DNA of 64,000 bases, taken from positions 21,637,784 to 21,701,783 of the forward strand of contig CM055100.1 of NCBI GenBank assembly GCA_029204225.1, in the 5' to 3' direction. The position numbers and the translations under genes are program-made. This DNA is from Diphasiastrum complanatum. Taxonomy: Eukaryota; Streptophyta; Lycopodiopsida; Lycopodiales; Lycopodiaceae. The notes beneath the pieces were generated by a model. The model searched no databases. It worked only from the letters and a program-made list of their open reading frames with translations, and was not told the origin of the DNA. Below, piece by piece: positions 59,401 to 64,000 of this stretch. How positions within the stretch are numbered: the first letter of the stretch is position 1; every line of letters starts with the position of its first letter.

Positions 59401-59665
59401 TTTCAAATGAAAGAATCTCTAAATGATGACTCTCCATTTAAATTCACCGAGATCCATAGTGTAATGTAGAGATTTTTTTAAATCACAACTTCTCTTATTT
59501 GGAGAGTTGTGATATTTCATTCAAGCTGACAATTGGCTTTAGTGCAAAAAGCTCTTTTGACATTTTGCAATGATAGAATTGAAAATGCTTTTTGGTACGT
59601 TTTTAACTTATTTAAAACTTAACTTTAGTTGCTTTAATTTTTATATATTATATGTTTAGCATTGA
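56410..59665. repeat. Dispersed short palindrome family, core TATGCTNAGCATA
   Basis: Roughly twenty variants. Clear ones: CTATGCTCAGCATAG (56410), TTATGCTTAGCATAA (56463), TATGTTGAGCATA (56616), CTATGTTTAACATAG (58345), CATGCTTAGCATAG (59006), CTATGCTAAACATAG (59141), TATGCTAAGCATA (59221). They lie in non-coding parts, including an inferred intron of the methyltransferase relic (59595-59696). One further copy is at 7091-7105, beside copy 1 of the same gene family. Confidence 0.8.
56535..56984. repeat. Large inverted repeat, arms about 220 bp, 16-bp loop
   Basis: Left arm 56535-56755 and right arm 56772-56984 are imperfect reverse complements: the left inner end GTTTATGTTATGCTGGGCAT pairs with ATGCCCAGCAGCATAACATA, and the outer ends CTATGCTGAG and CTCAGTATAG pair. 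The transcript could form one long hairpin. The arms contain several TATGCTNAGCATA-type palindromes. No terminal target duplication was identified, so foldback transposon or local inversion are both possible. Confidence 0.85.
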
Positions 59666-60273
59666 TCATTGTTTAAAATAATAATTTTTTTTTTAGGTAC
59701 TAGCCCGATGTTCGCAATGTTGGTGGTGCACAACTATGCAATGAGATTGAATACATAACCATTGGTTATTATTTGTTGAATGACAAATATTCTATGTTGC
59801 ACTACAACACCATCGGCCTGACTAGCTTTGGGAACTTGTTCTAATTTTTAACAGTAAAAAAAAAATAAAAAATCAAATGATAGGTTTCGTGGCTTGTTCT
59901 TAGCAAAAGCCACAACAATTAATTAATCATTGAAATTTTTTCACACCCAGTAGATTGGATTTTAGATTTGTTTTGCGGTAGCGACACTACAAGTGCACGC
60001 ATTGTGCAAAAAGTCAAGCATTTTGCTGCTGCAAAATTAGATTCTAACTTAGTAGAATTTGTAAAAATGCGAATGAAATCTATCTCAGTTTTGTCAGATG
60101 AATTAACTGAGGTAGGAAAGTCTACAAATGACAAAGACTCTGTAATTCCATGGTCGAAAGAACCACAACCTCCCGCTAGTGGGACAATGGGTGACACAGG
60201 GAACTTTGCAAATGTGCTAGTTAATAACATGTCATCTTTTATCAACCAATATAGCTCCACCAAAATAAATTAA
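57263..60273 (+). pseudogene. Decayed multi-exon gene: ParB-like plus beta-class DNA amino-methyltransferase
   Basis: Successive exon-like blocks on the plus strand: 57263-57397 (IKLDELLIHVEKSERGDCSF); 57840-58115, ParB-like (PPIDPSTGDRQMEV, KDHTQVIVTPFVV, FFVLGSIHS, where G-x-H-R/S is expected); 58206-58344 (IGDFNQLELKVLCVHKTDLP); 58630-58752 (RVADGQLSLVEMGKEFQR); 58873-58970 (VQEAMITGLNCKDFEECQRL); 59264-59594 (YTLCIANIPYGFQMKE, a DPPY/NPPY-type motif IV, then LIWRVVIFHSS and ENAFW); 59697-59830 (GGAQLCNEIEYITIGYY); 59949-60273 (PVDWILDLFCGSDTTSA, motif I F-x-G-x-G-T with the second Gly changed to Asp, then LDSNLVEFVKMRM). Motif IV before motif I is the beta-class order of N4-cytosine/N6-adenine methyltransferases. 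Several stops show it is inactive. Confidence 0.5.
59595..59696 (+). other. Inferred intron in the methyltransferase relic
   Basis: 102 bp, donor TG/GTACGT, acceptor TTTTTTTTAG. Joining the sides keeps the frame (ENAFW then Y, TAG, PDVRNVGGAQLC), supporting a spliced nuclear gene rather than recent bacterial DNA. Confidence 0.55.
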
Positions 60274-60529
60274 AAAACTACTACATAGGGTATAAATTTC
60301 CAAGCCAGTACTAGTCATCATTGCTCCTCCAAAAGGTAAATGAAATTTGGCTACGTTATTATGGTAATGGGGTTTAGAGTGCCTATTAAAGATATCATTC
60401 AGAGTTAAAGGGCCTTCTTGCCAATTTTGACAACCACTTTCAGTTGTCACAAACTAGCGTCTAAGAGAGCTAGACAATCCCTATCAAGAATTAGACCCTA
60501 TATAAAAATGTGCCAACACTGAAAATTAT

Positions 60530-60646
60530 CCTTTGGGTATATCAATGGGTTCTAAGGTAATTGTCTTGATGATGAGTTGGATTTTTTTTAATGTCTAACT
60601 CATCATCAAGACAATCACCTTATAACCCATTGATATACCTAAAGGA
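60530..60646. repeat. Foldback: 52-bp arms, about 12-bp loop
   Basis: Left arm CCTTTGGGTATATCAATGGG... (60530-60581) pairs with right arm ending ...CCCATTGATATACCTAAAGG (60594-60646), with few mismatches. Could be a small MITE or a hairpin RNA precursor. Confidence 0.85.
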
Positions 60647-61377
60647 TGTATAAGGCTATTATCCATAATATTAATAAGTTACTCCTCCCTTCGTTTCAAA
60701 GAAGTTTGTGTATATTGAAACTCCAAAAATGATATCAACAATGCCATTTCACTTAGGTGATTGAATATTGGATCCACAAAGAAACTCTGCATTGCATGTT
60801 GTAGAATTGTAGAAAAAGAGCCATTTCTAAAAGTAAATTCTATTAAGTTGACGATTTAGGCCAATTCGAAAATTACACTGACTCGGGATTCACAAAAATG
60901 TAATTAAAAAAAGTTTTAACTTATTGGATATACTGAGAAATACAAAAGCATTTATAGTGTTTTATGTGTGAACGGCTTCAAAAAACTAAAAAGATATATT
61001 AATCGTAAGTTTTTTGGGAAGGACTCAAAAAAGGTTTTTTCAAAACTGGTTTGATCTTTATGTCATAGAAAGACTAACGCACAGATTATTGATGACCTCA
61101 TTTAAGTCTTGAACAGAGTAAACTCTAACTAGCATTGGCAATTATAGACTTTATAGCATAACTGTAAACGTTGGACTGCACAAGACAAAATCTTTATTAA
61201 GGTACAACTAAAATTATAGACTTCGTAGCATTGGATCATTGGTGATTACGTGGGGTCGTTCGATTTTAGGATTTTAGATTTCCATGTATTAGGGTTTTAG
61301 CTTTATGTTCTTCTGGGTAAAAGCACTTCATCTTTCATGTTCTTCTTGGTGAAAGCAAAGACACATTTTCAAGAGCG
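60647..61377. other. AT-rich, no gene recognised
   Basis: No motif or repeat pair found. Confidence 0.4.
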
Positions 61378-61466
61378 GAGGAGCTTCTATACAGAGGAGG
61401 AGCGATGACGGAGGAGCTTCTATACAGAGGAGGAGCGACGAAGTACGAGCTTCTATACGGAGGAGC
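61378..61466 (+). repeat. GA-rich tandem repeat, three units of about 30 bp
   Basis: GAGCTTCTATACAGAGGAGG-type units at 61381, 61414 and 61447, the last shortened. A 67-codon ORF starting at 61405 translates the repeat and has no other support. Confidence 0.8.
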
Positions 61467-62081
61467 ATTTGCAAACAGGTTAGTTCATCATGCACCATCT
61501 CTTTTCACCAATTTGAGCGATGATCAGGTCACATTGACCTCAGCGCTGCATCTATGGTGCAAGGAAAATGCACAATTGAGCACTGCCAGACAAAAGAAAT
61601 TTGCCTAGTAGTGCTCCAAGACAACATGAATCAAAGCAATTGCAATGCTCCAAGATGCCAAGGAACATCAGAGTCGCTGCCACAAAAATTTGTTTTGCCT
61701 CCAACTATGCCTAGGAGCTATTTGTCTTATTCTCATGTCCTAGTTAGGATACACTAGAAAGTTAATGCTCTTATAATCTAAGAATTTCCATATATCTTTT
61801 AGTTGCTTTTGAATCCTTTTTCATGCTCCAATTGATCTACTGAATGCTTGATCTCAATGTGGACTGTTAAATATGCTATTGTTCGTTGTAGAATCAATGT
61901 ATTCACATTACCTTGGGATAAGTGATGTATTCTACATCAGAATGTGGTGCCAATGAAACACAAATAGGAGGGGGAGAAATTGAAATTCACATAGCTTTTG
62001 TTTTTCTTCGATTGTGCAGTAGCTTTTTCATTCTAGAATCCAAAACAATACATAATCTTTGTTTCATCTCTTTTTAATATG

Positions 62082-62609
62082 AATGATGTGTATCAGTAGA
62101 AAAAATATTGGCCTGGTTAGTGGTTGTCTATATTTTGCTTGAGTTGATTGAAAGATTTCCTATAAACAATTGGATTCTTAGGAACACTCTTGGGCCTTAC
62201 ATCTCTTTTGATTCTATGTCCATCTCATGTGTATCTCTCAAGATATCTTGATTTCTAGTGTGTAGAATGTCATTTTTGTTGTTGATCTTGTTTCCACACA
62301 TGTGAAGGACAATATGTTGCTGTTTTTGTATGAACAAGGATAGTGCCATATTGGATCTTAGTGGTTATGATTAGATCTTAGTGATTTATGCAATTCTAGT
62401 ATGTGTAAATCAATGATTTCTACCTTGTAGCTAAATCTAGATGTGCGTCCGAATTTGGTCAAGATCTTATTGATCCATTAAGTATGTTTTGGATATGGTT
62501 TCTTTCACATGATGTGTATCAAGTAGCTATCTATGTTTTGCTTGAGCTGATTCAAAGATTTCTTATAAACGCTTGGATTGTGAGGAATACTCTTGGTCCT
62601 TACATCCTT
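62082..62609. repeat. Direct repeat pair, about 120 and 100 bp
   Basis: GATGTGTATCA...TATTTTGCTTGAGTTGATT...TTACATC at 62082-62203 recurs diverged at 62509-62609. Region 61610-63290 otherwise shows no supported gene. Confidence 0.7.
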
Positions 62610-63290
62610 GCTATCCAATTCTAAGATACCATTCCAATACCTACATTGCTTTTTGCTCCACCACTTTATAACCCCATCAAATCTCTTTGTGCCTTGTGTG
62701 TTACTCGTTTGCCGAATGATTATTTTACATTTGAGCTTTCCTTTCGACACAACTCTTTGACTAGGATATTTGACTGCAGTGGAACCTCCTTTAGGACCAT
62801 CAACATTCATGCAAATGATACAAAGCTCAAGATCCTCCTATGAGTATGGCAATCTAGTGGATGCCCTGGTTTTAAATTTACATAATTACTTGAAAATTTA
62901 TGTTAAAAACTCAACGTTAACAAACATTAATTAATGTTAACAACTATCAAATCTCAAAAAAAATTCAAACAAAAATTGCCAAAGTTCTTTAGAGTTTTAA
63001 ATACATTTATATCTAAATATTGACTCTGACATGTGTTGATACTCATAACTTGAATTCTATAATGTCACATGGAGTTGATTATTTTGAACTTTGTATAATT
63101 CTTTATAGAGAAATCCAAGTTATATGTTATTATTCATTTCAAAATATGAATGTCATAAGTTGGTTGCCAATTTCTGAGAGAATTTTAGCCTTGATTATCT
63201 TACACTGAGAATTTATGAAACCCAAAGTATGAATCAAATTTTTACTACAATCAAGTGTGATTAATATGAATTTTACTCTAGCTAACAAAT

Positions 63291-63812
63291 ATGGGTTCTA
63301 TATCTCCATTTGTTGTTGAAGAGCATGTTGTAATTTTTGGTGAGGGCCCTATTGGCAGAAAGAATCTATATCACATCTCCACCGGGTTCCTAACATTAGC
63401 TCTTGACCAAATCCCGACTTGCCATTTCGACCGAGTCCTGGATTACAATTTTCAATCAGGTGATTGTATAGTTCACGTCGGAGCCCACCTCACGCCAGAT
63501 CAACTTCTTAATTTGGAGACCTTACTACGCAAATACAAAGACGTATTCGTCTGGAATTATATCGAGATAAAGGAGCTCAACCTGAAGTAGCAGTCCATAC
63601 TATTCCGTTAGAGGAGAACACTAAACCTATTCGGGATAAGCCGTACTATGTAACCCAGTTTATCGTGAATGGATTGACGAGGATATTAAGAAGCCCCTAG
63701 ATGTTGGCTTCATTTATCAAGTCCAGCCCATGGATTGGGTATTGCCCATCATGGTAGTTCCCAAGAAAAATGGCAAGCTTCGTATCTGCATTGATCTCGA
63801 AAACCTGGGATT
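63291..63812 (+). pseudogene. Ty3/Gypsy pol fragment (protease-RT linker and RT start)
   Basis: ORF 63291-63590 contains LTPDQLLNLETLLRKYKDVF and VWNYIEIKEL. A +1 shift continues PEVAVHTIPLEENTKPIRDK, and a further shift YREWIDEDIKKPLDVGFIYQ and VVPKKNGKLRICIDLENL. This is the N-terminal RT region of a Gypsy element of a different sub-branch from G3 (whose version reads LLQKYQNVFAWSVDDLIGIP). Similarity ends at about 63812; the last 190 bp are unassigned. Confidence 0.8.
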
Positions 63813-64000
63813 AGTAGACCAACAACCCGTAAGCTAGTTGTGACTATAAGGGAATTGGGGCCCTTATGTGTACATGGTCATAATTAATGGTTGTAGGCCT
63901 AAACACTTTATGGTGGATTTGTATGGGTCTATCAGTGAGTCATTGGGGAACTGGATGACATGGCCAGATAGGTTGTAGAGGTATCCAGTGAGGTGTCACA

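Noticed and set aside
56410-59665. CRISPR-like array from the repeated palindromes
   Set aside because: Spacing is irregular, repeats are only 13-15 bp and vary, and this is plant nuclear DNA.
57263-60273. Bacterial contamination as source of the methyltransferase
   Set aside because: AT-rich eukaryote-like introns, an in-phase intron join, plant-type repeats all around and a second copy at 7.2 kb argue for a nuclear locus.

Overview
This is nuclear DNA from a land plant with a large, repeat-rich genome. The evidence is Copia elements primed by initiator-Met tRNA, a Ty3/Gypsy element with a tRNA-Asp primer site (Athila/Tat habit), a chromodomain Gypsy remnant, and a SAWADEE domain, which is known only from plants. 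Long (TC)n tracts, LINE debris and a bacterial-type DNA methyltransferase relic would fit a non-flowering plant, but the species cannot be fixed from sequence. No rRNA, tRNA, CRISPR or clearly intact host housekeeping gene was found.

Layout. 1-3.7 kb: decayed Copia A (-). 3.7-4.0 kb: small Copia piece (+). 4.0-8.9 kb: (TC)n tract, an unassigned decayed ORF (5.6-6.5 kb), first copy of a methyltransferase-gene family (7.2-7.5 kb), (TG)n. 9.3-10.1 kb: Copia RT relic (+). 10.5-11.3 kb: unassigned coding relic (-). 12.4-16.3 kb: 5' half of a Gypsy element G1 (+) with LTR, tRNA-Asp PBS, gag and protease. 17.2-19.8 kb: end of a transposase-like gene plus a SAWADEE gene (unit U1, +). 19.9-20.9 kb: Gypsy RT relic G2 (-). 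21.0-22.4 kb: internally deleted chromovirus (-). 22.4-41 kb: 3' half of a Gypsy element G3 (-), same LTR family as G1, with pol at 38.2-41 kb, an extra downstream ORF at 37.5-23.6 kb and the 3' LTR at 23.3-22.4 kb. Its extra ORF is split by two Copia insertions with perfect 5-bp target duplications: Copia 1 (24.6-30.7 kb, young, one uninterrupted 1322-aa polyprotein) and Copia 2 (30.9-36.0 kb, deleted). 41.8-46.9 plus 52.6-52.8 kb: unit U2 (-), a transposase-like gene plus an intact SAWADEE ORF, split by Copia 3 (46.9-52.6 kb) and carrying LINE debris. 53.0-54.6 kb: a tandem third copy of the transposase-like gene (U3). 56.4-60.3 kb: decayed multi-exon gene for a ParB-like/beta-class DNA amino-methyltransferase, whose introns carry many short palindromes and one ~220-bp-arm inverted repeat. 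60.5-62.6 kb: small foldback and local repeats. 63.3-63.8 kb: another Gypsy pol fragment.

How the parts relate. Most of the window is layered insertion. Two items go beyond ordinary retrotransposon debris: (i) a mobile unit, seen twice in opposite orientation, in which a Transposase_24/En-Spm-like gene is followed on the same strand by a stand-alone SAWADEE chromatin-reader gene; (ii) an intron-bearing relic of a prokaryote-type DNA amino-methyltransferase present in at least two partial copies. Both domain types relate to DNA methylation or its readout. All function statements are by eye; no database search was run.
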